This document shows, piece by piece, positions 52,098 to 61,524 of a stretch of 64,000 bases of DNA. The stretch covers positions 496,001 to 560,000 of the forward strand of contig NZ_CP102292.1 in the NCBI RefSeq assembly GCF_025152405.1. The letters are read 5' to 3'. Within the stretch, counting starts at the first letter, position 1, and each line of letters opens with the position of its first letter. The notes under the pieces are model-generated. The model did not search any database and was not told where the DNA came from. It worked only from the letters and a program-made list of their open reading frames with translations. Source of the stretch: [Ruminococcus] lactaris ATCC 29176. GTDB lineage: Bacteria; Bacillota; Clostridia; Lachnospirales; Lachnospiraceae. The position numbers and the translations under genes are program-made.

Positions 52098-53861
52098 ATG
52101 TATACACACATTAAAGGCGTACAGATTTTAATCTCGCTGTTAAAACAATTTAATATCAGCCATGTTGTATTATCTCCCGGAACAAGAAATACAGCTCTGG
52201 CTGGAAGCATTGAAAATGATCCATTTTTTCACTGTTATTCGATTGTAGATGAGAGAAGCGCAGGGTATTTTGCACTTGGACTTTCTGAAGCATTGGATGA
52301 ACCGGTTTGTGTATCCTGCACAGCAGCAACAGCTACATGTAATTATCTACCGGCGATGAAGGAAGCTTATGAGAGAAATATTCAGCTGGTTGCACTTACT
52401 GCAGATCAGAATCCATATGAAATGTTTCATATGGAGGATCAGTGTATTGATCAGGTGGATATGTTCCATGGATATGTGAAACTTGCTGTGGATGTACCAA
52501 AGGTAATGAATGATGCTGATTACTGGTATTGCAACCGTAGAATGAACGAAGCTTTTTTAGAACTTGACCATCATGGCAAAGGGCCGATTCAAATCAATTA
52601 TCATATGTCTTATGATCTGAATGAGATTTCTACCTATGATGTAGAGGAGCTTCCTGTTACCAGAAAAATTGATAGATATGAAATAAATGCGGATTTCGCA
52701 GAGTTCGCTAACATGCTTTCGAGTAAGAAACGTATTATGGTTGTTGGTGGTTCAGAGTTTACAGAAGATGGGAAACTAAGAAGAGCAATCAACACCTTTA
52801 CAGAGAAATATAATGCTGTGGTTATTGCTGATACCTATGCCAATATATATAGTGATAACGATAAAATATTTAACCCAAAAGCATTGGGAGATACAATCAC
52901 AGCAGATCAAGTGAAATATCTGGCACCGGATCTTATCATCTCATTTGGTGCGGTTTACTATTCTACAATCAAGTACTTTATGCCAGTGTACTCAAACACT
53001 ACAGAGCATTGGCAGATTTGTATTGATGGTATGATAAATGATGGATATCATTGCTTGAAGAATGTGTTTGAAATGAAACCAGAGGAGTTCTTTGAGCGAG
53101 TTAATGTATATGCTGATACTGTAAATAATGGCGAATATGCAGTTCGCTGGAAGAAGAGAATGGATATTGTGCATTTTCCAGAACTTGGATTTACTAATCT
53201 CGCTGTAATAAAGGAGTTCTGCAAGACAATTCCAGATAATTCACTTCTTCATACTACAGTTCTTGACAGCATCAGAATGTCAAACTATGTAGAAATGAAG
53301 CCATCCATACGATGCTTTGCCAATATTGGCGCGGATGGTATTGATGGTGCATTATCAACTTATTTGGGTCAGGGTGAAAGTGAAGAAAAACCAGTTTATC
53401 TTCTGATTGGTGATCTCAGTCTGATGTACGATATGAATGCCTTACTTCAGAAACTTCCTCACAATATAAGAATAGTTGTTATAAACAACTATTCTGGAGC
53501 TGAATTCCATAAAAACTTTGGTCTTGATAGGATTCCTACGTTGAATAAACATATTGCTGCCGGCCATAGAGTGAAAATTGCAAACTGCTGTATCAATTCT
53601 CAATTTAAATACTTGGCAGCAACCAATATGGAAGAAGTTAGAGAAGCATTGACGATATTAAATACTGAATCAGAGAAACCAATACTGTTAGAAGTATTTA
53701 CTGATGCGGATAAGGATGCAAAAATTTTGAAGTCATACTGGATGACAAACCGTCAGGAAATTCCAGGCATGAAGCTTAGTGGTAAGGCAAGAGTAAAACA
53801 GATTGTCAGAAATATACTTGGCAATAAGGCTTATGCGATTCGTGAGATGTTTAAGAAATGA
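52098..53861 (+). CDS. MenD-like thiamine-diphosphate-dependent enzyme
   Basis: A 587-residue ThDP enzyme. The PYR domain has VVLSPGTRNTALAGSIENDP near residue 23 (MenD SPGSRS region) and the catalytic Glu in VDERSAGYFALG near 50. A central Rossmann-like domain has IMVVGGSEFTEDGKL near 213. The PP domain has the metal/diphosphate motif LIGDLSLMYDMNALL near 435 and IVVINNYSG near 456. True MenD makes SEPHCHC for menaquinone, but no other men gene is near and the residues are diverged, so a polysaccharide-linked sugar or acid is the likelier substrate. The C-terminal 40 residues are a basic tail. Confidence 0.8.
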   Translation: MYTHIKGVQILISLLKQFNISHVVLSPGTRNTALAGSIENDPFFHCYSIVDERSAGYFALGLSEALDEPVCVSCTAATATCNYLPAMKEAYERNIQLVALTADQNPYEMFHMEDQCIDQVDMFHGYVKLAVDVPKVMNDADYWYCNRRMNEAFLELDHHGKGPIQINYHMSYDLNEISTYDVEELPVTRKIDRYEINADFAEFANMLSSKKRIMVVGGSEFTEDGKLRRAINTFTEKYNAVVIADTYANIYSDNDKIFNPKALGDTITADQVKYLAPDLIISFGAVYYSTIKYFMPVYSNTTEHWQICIDGMINDGYHCLKNVFEMKPEEFFERVNVYADTVNNGEYAVRWKKRMDIVHFPELGFTNLAVIKEFCKTIPDNSLLHTTVLDSIRMSNYVEMKPSIRCFANIGADGIDGALSTYLGQGESEEKPVYLLIGDLSLMYDMNALLQKLPHNIRIVVINNYSGAEFHKNFGLDRIPTLNKHIAAGHRVKIANCCINSQFKYLAATNMEEVREALTILNTESEKPILLEVFTDADKDAKILKSYWMTNRQEIPGMKLSGKARVKQIVRNILGNKAYAIREMFKK

Positions 53862-53938
53862 GTTTTATAGATGTTTTATTTTGAATATTAATGGTGGCAC
53901 TGGTTCTTCAGGTAAGAGATAATAAATCAGGTCAGTGT

Positions 53939-54322
53939 ATGAATCGAGATACATCATCTGCATTAAAGGGTTTTGCAATACTTGTTATTATGTTGCATCA
54001 TATGCATAATGAAGCAGGTATAATTCATTTACGATTGCTGTATTAGGATTTTTGATGACCAGTGCAGCTTTTAGTGGCAATGGTTATGTGCATCTTAATT
54101 TATATAATTTCCATCAGAAAGGAAGTATCGGTTCAGTTATTTAAACAGATAGGGGATAAAAGCTTTGTATATTATATTTTTCATGCTGTTGTGTTGAATT
54201 GCTATAAAGTATATGCGAGTTTATATCCGATGCTTTATTGCGTACTTGTTTTTGTATCTACAGGTGTTCTGGTGAGCATATATTACAGAATAGAAAAGAG
54301 GTTAAAAAATCCGTGGGAATAG
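53939..54322 (+). pseudogene. Acyltransferase 3 remnant
   Basis: ATG 53939 opens MNRDTSSALKGFAILVIMLH, the conserved start with the family His pair, but stops at 54044 after 35 codons. Another frame, from about 54062 to 54322, encodes only the last two membrane segments (LLVAMVMCILIYIISIRKE, FVYYIFHAVVLNCYK). More than 200 residues of the middle are missing. It is a deleted and frameshifted copy; the intact acyltransferase is at 43780. Confidence 0.75.
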
Positions 54323-55152
54323 CAAATTATTTAAAAAGAATGGTTAGATATGTGATTAATGGTGTACCTGAATATCACATTACTGTGGAAGTTAAAGAAT
54401 CAGCACCGAGCCATCAGCTTGCTGGTAAGAATATAATAGTTACCGGAGGTGGTTCTGGATTGGGATATTATATTGCAAAAAGATCTATTGCTGAAGGTGC
54501 AAAGATCCTTATTACAGGGCGCAATGAGGATAAGCTAAAGAAAGCTGCATTAGAATTAGGAAAAAAATGCAGTTATTTGGTATTTGATTCTGCTGATGTA
54601 TCTCATATGAGTGAATTTATTAAGCAAGTATCTCACATATTTGGTGGTAAAATACATGGTCTTGTAAGTAATGCAGGAATCTCTCTTCATGAGGGTAATT
54701 TTAGAAATGTTACAGAAGAGGGTTGGGATTCCCAGATGAACATTAATCTGAAGGGAAATTACTTTATGGTTAAGGCATATATTGAGTATTTAGAAAGCTT
54801 AGATGATAAAAATGGAAATGTGGTAGTTATTACTTCAGAACGATCCAGAAGGTCTGATGATATTCCATATGGTTTGACAAAGGCTGCTTCTAATAGTTTT
54901 ATTGAATGCTTTGCATCTAAAGTTATAAGTGAAGGCATCAGAGTGAATGGTGTTGCTCCGGGTGTAACCGCTTCTGATATGACTGGCGTTGATAGAAATG
55001 GTAATATGTATGCAAATTGGCAACCATCTAACCGTTTCTTTTTGCCAGAGGAAGTAGCAGAAGTAGTAAACTTCTTGCTGTCAGATGTGTCAAATTGTAT
55101 TTCTGGTGAGATTATCGCTTGCGATCAAGGAAGATACATTTCGCATTGGTAA
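54313..55152 (+). CDS. Short-chain dehydrogenase/reductase (SDR)
   Basis: A 279-residue NAD(P)-dependent oxidoreductase. TGGGSGLGYYIA near residue 46 binds the cofactor, SNAGIS near 120 is the NAG motif, and ITSERSRRSDDIPYGLTKAA near 174 contains the catalytic Ser and Tyr-x3-Lys. The GTG at 54313 with AAGAGG upstream is the preferred start; the family start may be nearer the ATG at 54340. The first 40 residues are an extension absent in classic SDRs. It would reduce or oxidise a capsule precursor, possibly the product of the ThDP enzyme upstream. Confidence 0.82.
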   Translation: MGIANYLKRMVRYVINGVPEYHITVEVKESAPSHQLAGKNIIVTGGGSGLGYYIAKRSIAEGAKILITGRNEDKLKKAALELGKKCSYLVFDSADVSHMSEFIKQVSHIFGGKIHGLVSNAGISLHEGNFRNVTEEGWDSQMNINLKGNYFMVKAYIEYLESLDDKNGNVVVITSERSRRSDDIPYGLTKAASNSFIECFASKVISEGIRVNGVAPGVTASDMTGVDRNGNMYANWQPSNRFFLPEEVAEVVNFLLSDVSNCISGEIIACDQGRYISHW

Positions 55153-55254
55153 ATCAAGACCAGAGTTTTGTTAATTTAGTAAGCGGAAAATAATGCATGC
55201 AATAAATCTATATCTGGATTCCACCTATTGTGTATCGTAAACGCTGTATAGTTC

Positions 55255-55650
55255 AGAAAGAATCTTGCAGAAGCAGGAAAAGCAACAATTTTTGGCTATG
55301 AGGAAGATCTGAAAGTCCAGATACTTGAAAGAGGATTTGCATGGTTGGACACAGGGACAGTGGAGAGTCTGATGCAGGCAGCAGAATTTGTTCAGACGGT
55401 ACAGAACAGGCAGGGAGTTGTGATCTCAGCTCCAGAGGAAATTGCATTTTATGAAAAATGGATTACCAAAGAGGAATTGATTCAATCAGCAAGGATGTAT
55501 GGAAAGTCTCCATATGGAGAACATTTAATGAGAGTAGCTGAAAATCGACTTATTTTCCAGGAGGAAATTACATATGACGATCATCGTAACCGGTGGAGCC
55601 GGATTTATAGGAAGCAACTTTATATTTCATATGCTGGACAAGTATCCTGA
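55255..55650 (+). pseudogene. C-terminal fragment of glucose-1-phosphate thymidylyltransferase (rmlA)
   Basis: In-frame coding sense matches only the last third of RmlA: ILERGFAWLDTGTVESLMQAAEFV, then RQGVVISAPEEIAFYEKWI and YGKSPYGEHLMRVAENR. The nucleotidyltransferase core is absent, and the usual stop before rmlB is missing, so the frame runs on to 55650 inside rmlB. The preceding 100 bp have no recognisable coding sense and mark the deletion junction with the SDR side of the locus. Confidence 0.85.
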
Positions 55651-56584
55651 CTACAGGATCGTTTGCCTGGATAAGCTGACATATGCGGGCAATCTGTCTA
55701 CGCTTGCACCGGTAATGGATCATCCTAAATTCCGTTTTGTTAAGGCAGATATTTGTGACAGAGAGGCAGTTAATCAGTTGTTTGAGGAAGAGCAGCCTGA
55801 TATCATAGTAAATTTTGCTGCGGAAAGTCATGTGGATCGTTCCATTGAAAATCCGGGGATTTTCCTTGAGACAAATATCATGGGAACGGCTGTCTTGATG
55901 GATGCCTGCAGAAAATATGGTATCACGAGATATCATCAGGTATCCACAGATGAGGTATATGGAGATCTGCCATTGGATCGCCCGGATCTTTTCTTTACAG
56001 AAGAGACTCCGATCCACACCAGTTCTCCCTACAGCAGTTCTAAAGCATCGGCAGATCTTCTGGTGCTGGCATATTACAGAACCTATGGACTGCCTGTGAC
56101 GATCAGCCGTTGTTCCAATAACTATGGCCCATATCACTTCCCGGAGAAATTGATTCCGCTTATGATTGCAAATGCACTGGCAGATAAACCACTTCCGGTT
56201 TATGGAGAAGGTCTGAATGTGAGAGACTGGCTGTATGTAGAAGATCATTGCAGGGCAATAGACCTGATCATTCACAAAGGCAGAGTGGGAGAGGTTTATA
56301 ATGTTGGCGGTCACAATGAGATGCGGAATATTGACATTGTAAAGATGATCTGCAAAGAGCTTGGCAAACCGGAAAGCCTGATCACTTATGTTGCAGACCG
56401 CAAAGGTCATGATATGCGATATGCGATCGACCCGACAAAGATCTATAATGAACTTGGCTGGCTGCCGGAGACAAAATTTGAAGATGGTATTAAGAAGACG
56501 ATCCGATGGTATCTGGAGCATCGTGATTGGTGGGAAAAGATTATCAATGGAGAGTATCAGGAATATTCACCAACATCATTTTAA
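55574..56584 (+). CDS. rmlB: dTDP-glucose 4,6-dehydratase
   Basis: Converts dTDP-glucose to the 4-keto-6-deoxy intermediate of rhamnose and related sugars. In the 336-residue SDR, VTGGAGFIGSNF at residue 5-16 binds NAD. STDEVYGDLP near 125 supplies the catalytic Asp-Glu pair, and YSSSKASADLLVLAYYRTYG near 156 the Tyr-Lys. AGGAGG lies just upstream. No intact rmlA, rmlC or rmlD is in the window, so it is an orphan here unless those genes lie elsewhere. Confidence 0.95.
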   Translation: MTIIVTGGAGFIGSNFIFHMLDKYPDYRIVCLDKLTYAGNLSTLAPVMDHPKFRFVKADICDREAVNQLFEEEQPDIIVNFAAESHVDRSIENPGIFLETNIMGTAVLMDACRKYGITRYHQVSTDEVYGDLPLDRPDLFFTEETPIHTSSPYSSSKASADLLVLAYYRTYGLPVTISRCSNNYGPYHFPEKLIPLMIANALADKPLPVYGEGLNVRDWLYVEDHCRAIDLIIHKGRVGEVYNVGGHNEMRNIDIVKMICKELGKPESLITYVADRKGHDMRYAIDPTKIYNELGWLPETKFEDGIKKTIRWYLEHRDWWEKIINGEYQEYSPTSF

Positions 56585-56598
56585 TATTGAGGAGCGAT

Positions 56599-57459
56599 AT
56601 GAAAAAGGTAATTAAGAGAATTTTTCTGGGAGTTTTTGCTTTGGTGATCTTTGCCCTGGGAGCAGGGATCATACCGTCTTATTACTCCCTTGAGGTTTCA
56701 GATTATGAGTTTGAAAACGAGAAAATTCAGGAATCAGTGAAGCTGGTACAGCTTTCAGATATTCATAATGCAGAGTTTGGAAAAGAAAACCAACGACTGT
56801 TAAAGAAACTAAAGGAGTGTGAACCGGATCTGATCTTTATCACGGGAGATCTGATTAATTCGGATGAAAATGAGATTAGTCCGATGTTAGATTTGATAAA
56901 AAAATTACGGGAGATTGCACCAATCTATTTTTCCTTGGGAAACCATGAGATAGAATATGAAAAGCGTACGGGAATTGATCTTACAGAAAAGTTGGAGAAA
57001 GCCGGGGCAAAGGTGTTAGAAGAAAAATTTGTCGATGTGACTGTCAAAGGACAAAAATTCAGGATTGGTGGACTGTATACGGTGTATATACCGGAAGATT
57101 ATGAAGTACATGAATGGGGTAATGCAAAAGAACAGGCAGAGTTTTTAAAGGAAATGGAAGATACAGAGCGATATAAAATCCTGTTGTCCCATATTCCAAA
57201 TACGTGGATGTATTACGATACTGCGGCAACTTTTGATCTTGATCTGATTTTTACGGGGCATGCGCATGGTGGACAGGCAATCCTTCCCTTTGTTGGAGGT
57301 CTTTACGCACCGGATATGGGATATTTCCCGGGAAGATTATCAGGTGTCTATGAGAAGGGGCATACGCAGGTGATTTTGTCGAGAGGATTAGGAAGTAATA
57401 CAGAAGTAATTCCACGATTTAATAATATTCCTGAAATTGTAGAGGTGGAACTGAAATGA
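56599..57459 (+). CDS. Membrane-anchored metallophosphoesterase
   Basis: A 286-residue protein with an N-terminal signal anchor (about residues 5-28, IFLGVFALVIFALGAGIIPSYY). The calcineurin-like phosphoesterase domain follows: LSDIHNAEFG near 53, FITGDLINSDEN near 78, SLGNHEIEYE near 113, LLSHIPNTW near 196 and FTGHAHGGQ near 220. The first motif reads DIHN in place of the more common D-x-H. It acts on the outer face of the membrane; its substrate is unknown. ATG 56599 has GAGGAG upstream. The next gene overlaps its stop by 4 bases. Confidence 0.88.
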   Translation: MKKVIKRIFLGVFALVIFALGAGIIPSYYSLEVSDYEFENEKIQESVKLVQLSDIHNAEFGKENQRLLKKLKECEPDLIFITGDLINSDENEISPMLDLIKKLREIAPIYFSLGNHEIEYEKRTGIDLTEKLEKAGAKVLEEKFVDVTVKGQKFRIGGLYTVYIPEDYEVHEWGNAKEQAEFLKEMEDTERYKILLSHIPNTWMYYDTAATFDLDLIFTGHAHGGQAILPFVGGLYAPDMGYFPGRLSGVYEKGHTQVILSRGLGSNTEVIPRFNNIPEIVEVELK

Positions 57460-58847
57460 ATAAGAGTGTCTATTTATATGAACTGGATTCTGTAAGAAAT
57501 TCAAAAGAAGAGATTCAATATGCACAGGAACGGATGTTCCGGGAAATTATACTGAATGGGAACCAGGTGATCCTGACCATGAATCAGTTAGCGGATTCTC
57601 GTGCATTTCTTGCTGCGATTGAAAATGAAAATACATTTGAACCATTTTTTGAGTTATGTCAGATGGGGGTGATCCGAATTTCGCAGTATGGGACGTTGCG
57701 TACTCCGTCGCAATATTTTCAGGGAAAGATAGAAGAATTTCTGAAGAAGGCAGAGAAAACCGAGTCTGAAAAGAGTGCATTTATTTATTCAGGGGTTCCC
57801 GTTGCACATGATGATGCTGTGATGCTGAGACAGTTGTTGAAAGCATTGCGTTATAGTGACCCGGAGTGTCTGAGGGAATTATCTGGTTATAATGAAGAAA
57901 ATTATAGTGAAGAAAAGATAGAATATTTGATCCGCTATGTGAAGACGTTGCTGGCATTGAGTGTCAATGCATTTTCCTTGAATCCACCTAAAAAGGTAAA
58001 GCAAAAGAAACTGACAGAATATCTTCATGAAATTGCATATCCGCTTACTGATCAGGATACAGTAGAAATTCTGAAAAGAGTTGAGGAAGATTTAAGTTTA
58101 CAGAATCGTCAGGAATATCGGAGTGCCTGGCATATTTATCTCCACGAAAATGAGAAAGGAGAAAAGGCAGAATATGCAGAAGCGGTGCTCGATCTATGTT
58201 ATAATCTTACAATGGAAGACAGTATTTATGGAATTTCCAGGCATTATGATCCGGAAGATATAGAATCCTGCCGTGAATGGTTCAAAAGCAAATTGAAGGA
58301 TTACTGGGAGAAGGATATTGCTCCGAGCCATGTTTTTCCTGCAAAGGATAGTACAACATGGGAACTTTATCAAGGAAAACTCCCGGACTGGAGTTGTGCT
58401 ATTCGGATTTTGCAGATGAAAAATGTGCAGGAAACGCTGGAACTGAAACCGGCTCTTGAAAATGAAAAATTACAGACGGGAAGCCGTTATGAAGTGGGGA
58501 TGGAGGAAGAGCTGAAAGAGTGGGATAAAAGTATACATAAAGGAATAAAAAGAAATATCATAGATGCACTAATTGGGGTGGTGATCTTTGTAGGAATTGA
58601 GCTGGGAATGAACTATCTACAGGATATTGTGTCTGTAGAAGGGGAGCTTTCATTGGCTGCGACCATAGGATGGGCGGTCTTGCAGGTGATAGCTTTTGGT
58701 ATTCTGAGTTCATGGGTTTCGGGTATGATATCCCGTTGGTGGACAAGTTGTGATATTTTAGACAGTATTGAGGAATTGACAAGAACGTGGGCGGATCTGA
58801 AAATCGTAAGAAAATGTCGGGAACGCCTGAAAGTTGAAAAAGGCTGA
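57456..58847 (+). CDS. Conserved protein of unknown function with C-terminal membrane segments
   Basis: A 463-residue protein starting MNKSVYLYELDSVRNSKEEI, an opening I have seen in other Lachnospiraceae proteins of unknown role. The long N-terminal part (1-365) is soluble, helical and charged. Two hydrophobic segments lie near residues 370-388 (IIDALIGVVIFVGIELGMNY) and 405-425. A coiled-coil-like tail ends the protein. Its start overlaps the phosphoesterase gene, so the two are co-translated. I can name no catalytic motif. Confidence 0.6.
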   Translation: MNKSVYLYELDSVRNSKEEIQYAQERMFREIILNGNQVILTMNQLADSRAFLAAIENENTFEPFFELCQMGVIRISQYGTLRTPSQYFQGKIEEFLKKAEKTESEKSAFIYSGVPVAHDDAVMLRQLLKALRYSDPECLRELSGYNEENYSEEKIEYLIRYVKTLLALSVNAFSLNPPKKVKQKKLTEYLHEIAYPLTDQDTVEILKRVEEDLSLQNRQEYRSAWHIYLHENEKGEKAEYAEAVLDLCYNLTMEDSIYGISRHYDPEDIESCREWFKSKLKDYWEKDIAPSHVFPAKDSTTWELYQGKLPDWSCAIRILQMKNVQETLELKPALENEKLQTGSRYEVGMEEELKEWDKSIHKGIKRNIIDALIGVVIFVGIELGMNYLQDIVSVEGELSLAATIGWAVLQVIAFGILSSWVSGMISRWWTSCDILDSIEELTRTWADLKIVRKCRERLKVEKG

Positions 58848-58924
58848 AATAAAAAATGAAAACCTGCTCACAAGCAGTTGGTAAGAAATAGGGATGAAAG
58901 GGAATGGAAATAAAAGGAACAGAA

Positions 58925-59560
58925 ATGGATTCGATTGAAAAATATCTGGAATTAAGTCGGACGTGTCCGGAACTTTTTGCCCAGTCTGAGGAACTTCCGC
59001 TGGTACTTGACCCGAAGGAACTGTATGCATTTGCACAAAAAAGTGGCAGAAGAATCGGAATTGTATACGAGAGCCATTACCATTTAATGGTTGTGGATGT
59101 TGTGCGTGCAAAAAATGGAAGTCTGTTTGCATATGAAAGACTGATGAACCGCGTTATGAGAGGTGCGGTTGTTATCGTTCCATATTATAATGGAAAGTAT
59201 ATTTTACTGCGGCAGTATCGTCATGCTCTCAGGGAATATCAGTACGGTTTCCCAAGAGGTTTTGGAGAAGAAGGAATTTCTGCAAAGGAGAATGCGGGAA
59301 AAGAATTATGGGAAGAACTTGGTGTGCAGGCAGAAAAATGGAAAGGTTTCGGAAAAATTGTGCCGGACAGTGGTGCAATGAGTTCAAAGGCAGATGTATT
59401 TCTGGCAGAGTTGAATGAAGCTCCACAGGTGATACAGGAAGAAGAAATAGTAGGACATATTGCATTGGATTGGGAGCAGTTGGGCGAATGGATCCGGGAT
59501 GGAAAAATTACGGATAGTTTTACTCTGGCAGCATATGCAAAGATGAGTTTACAGAAATAA
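58925..59560 (+). CDS. NUDIX hydrolase (ADP-ribose pyrophosphatase-like)
   Basis: A 211-residue hydrolase of nucleoside diphosphates linked to other moieties. The NUDIX box reads GFGEEGISAKENAGKELWEELGV near residues 112-134, with Lys where Arg is usual before the first catalytic Glu, but with the EExGU acids present. ILLRQYRHALREYQYGFPRG just before it matches the ADP-ribose class. The start at 58925 has AAAGGAAC 6 bases upstream; ATG 58904 is an alternative that adds 7 residues. It probably has a housekeeping role, being next to, not part of, the polymer machinery. Confidence 0.88.
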   Translation: MDSIEKYLELSRTCPELFAQSEELPLVLDPKELYAFAQKSGRRIGIVYESHYHLMVVDVVRAKNGSLFAYERLMNRVMRGAVVIVPYYNGKYILLRQYRHALREYQYGFPRGFGEEGISAKENAGKELWEELGVQAEKWKGFGKIVPDSGAMSSKADVFLAELNEAPQVIQEEEIVGHIALDWEQLGEWIRDGKITDSFTLAAYAKMSLQK

Positions 59561-59573
59561 TGAGGATAGAAAA

Positions 59574-60719
59574 GTGGAAAAGACAGTACAAAATCTGCTG
59601 CAATGTCTGCGAAATGTGATCTGTGGAGAAGATGTTCCGCTGATTGCAATGTCGGAGACAGAGCAGGAAAAATTTTATCAGATGAGTCTGGCTCAGGATA
59701 TGGCACATTTGATCTCAGCAGCAGTTGGAAATGGTGAGAACAATATCATATCAGAGAAGTATCGGAAGAAGTTTCGGCAGCAGGAAAATCTGGCAATCTA
59801 TCGGTATACGTGTCAGGAGTTGGCATTGGAAGAGATTCGAACTGTTTTTGAGCAGCAGAAGATTTTTTTCCTTCCTTTAAAAGGAGCGGTGATCCGGGAT
59901 TTTTATCCGGAAGCATGGATGAGGACGAGCAGTGATATTGACATTTTGATCAGAGATGAGGACTATGAAAAGGCAAAGAAATTTCTGACAGAAGAATGTG
60001 GATTTTTGTATGAGTCAAAAGATAAGAAAAATGCAAATTTCTACAGAGATGAACATGTGCATCTGGAGTTGCATTTAAATCTTATCAAAGACGGGCAGAC
60101 GGTAGAATTTTCCCCGGAGTATATCTGGACGCATGTAGAAAGAACGGGATATGAGTGCAGGATGTCAGATGCAGATTTCTATGCATTTCATCTGGAGCAT
60201 ATGAAGCAGCATTTTACGACAGGTGGTTGTGGAATCCGTTTCTTCCTGGATCTCTGGATCTTGAATCATTCTGTGAAAGATAAGCAGGAGAAAAAAAGAG
60301 AGGAAAAACTGGAACGTTGTGGACTGGCAGAATTTGAATATGCAGTCAGATCGGTGACAGAAGTCTGGTTCGGAAAGGCAGAGCATACAGAATTAACGCA
60401 TCAGGTGGAACGGTTTATTCTGGCTGGCGGAGGTGTATATGGAAGTGTTGAAAACTGGGCAATTGTGCAGAAAGTTCGGAATCAGGGGAAATTGAAAAGT
60501 GTCATACGCAGAATATGGCTTCCGTATGAAGAATTATGTTGGTCCTATCCGTCGTTAGAGGGGAAAAGATATATTCAGCCGTATTATGAGGCAAAGAGAT
60601 TCTTTAAGATGATCGCAGATGGACGCTGGAATCGGAGTGTGCAGGAACTGAAGGCGAATGCGAAGGGACAAGAATTGAGTGATGTTGAAGGCATGATGAA
60701 GAAATTGGGGTTAAGATAA
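59574..60719 (+). CDS. Nucleotidyltransferase family protein (NTP_transf_5)
   Basis: A 381-residue protein with the NTP_transf_5 core: FFLPLKGAVIRDFYPEAWMRTSSDIDILIRDEDY near residue 96-130, where the Ser-Asp-x-Asp gives the metal-binding acids. VHLELHLNL near 160 is the third acid strand. Such proteins are frequent in polysaccharide loci, where their substrate is not established. It starts at GTG, with AGGAT upstream, 10 bp after the NUDIX stop. Confidence 0.85.
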   Translation: MEKTVQNLLQCLRNVICGEDVPLIAMSETEQEKFYQMSLAQDMAHLISAAVGNGENNIISEKYRKKFRQQENLAIYRYTCQELALEEIRTVFEQQKIFFLPLKGAVIRDFYPEAWMRTSSDIDILIRDEDYEKAKKFLTEECGFLYESKDKKNANFYRDEHVHLELHLNLIKDGQTVEFSPEYIWTHVERTGYECRMSDADFYAFHLEHMKQHFTTGGCGIRFFLDLWILNHSVKDKQEKKREEKLERCGLAEFEYAVRSVTEVWFGKAEHTELTHQVERFILAGGGVYGSVENWAIVQKVRNQGKLKSVIRRIWLPYEELCWSYPSLEGKRYIQPYYEAKRFFKMIADGRWNRSVQELKANAKGQELSDVEGMMKKLGLR

Positions 60720-60784
60720 TAGAAAGTAAGTGCTTACGTTAATAGCAATAGGTTTCGGTAAATAAAGGGAAGAGGGGGAAGAAA

Positions 60785-61507
60785 ATGGTCGATCTGCATA
60801 TGCATATTTTGCCAGGACTGGACGATGGTGCCAGTTCGATGGAAGAATCGATACGGATGGCACGTCAGGCAGCAGCAGGCGGAGTGAATTATATTGCAGC
60901 TTCTTCTCATGGAAATTATTATGACTATACGGTACAGGAGTATGTAAGAAAGTTTCGTTTGCTTCAGAAAGAGTTGGATCGGCAGCAGATTCCGGTAAAA
61001 ATTTTCCCATCTATGGAGATTTTTATGAACGAAAGGGCAATGCAACTGATCCGGGATCGGGAGCTTCTTTTTATTAATCATACAAGGTATCTGATGATCG
61101 AATTTGACTTTCGGGAATCGCCTGAAAGAGTTTGCAGAATGGTTGCGGACTTACAACAAATGAAGTATAATATCATATTGGCACACCCTGAAAGATACAC
61201 CTTTATTCAGGAGGACCCGGAACTGGCATATTATCTGGCAGAAAGAGGTTGTGTGCTGCAGGTGAATAAGGGAAGTATTCTGGGGGAATTTGGAAAGAAA
61301 TGCAGAGAGATGGCGATCCGGATGGTGGATGACGGGATTGTACAGGTGATTGCGTCGGATGCACATGACAGTCTGCATCGGACACCTCAGATGGATGAGC
61401 TGATCCATTATCTGGAGCAGAGGTATACTTCCATGGAGATAAAAATGTGGCTGTCGGAAAATCCGAGCAGGATATTAAAAGGAAATCCGACGATCCGGTT
61501 AAGATAA
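60785..61507 (+). CDS. PHP-type protein-tyrosine phosphatase (CpsB/Wzb-like)
   Basis: Dephosphorylates the capsule tyrosine kinase. The 240-residue PHP-fold enzyme has MVDLHMHILPGLDDGAS at its start (three metal ligands). MEIFMNERA near residue 78, LAHPERY near 136 and VIASDAHD near 190 give the remaining ligands. The Wzc-like kinase is two genes downstream. It is specific to Gram-positive capsule operons. GAGGGGGAAG precedes the ATG. A 65-bp AT-rich gap separates it from the previous gene and could hold a local promoter, though I see none. Confidence 0.93.
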   Translation: MVDLHMHILPGLDDGASSMEESIRMARQAAAGGVNYIAASSHGNYYDYTVQEYVRKFRLLQKELDRQQIPVKIFPSMEIFMNERAMQLIRDRELLFINHTRYLMIEFDFRESPERVCRMVADLQQMKYNIILAHPERYTFIQEDPELAYYLAERGCVLQVNKGSILGEFGKKCREMAIRMVDDGIVQVIASDAHDSLHRTPQMDELIHYLEQRYTSMEIKMWLSENPSRILKGNPTIRLR

Positions 61508-61524
61508 AGTGAAGGAGTTAAAGG

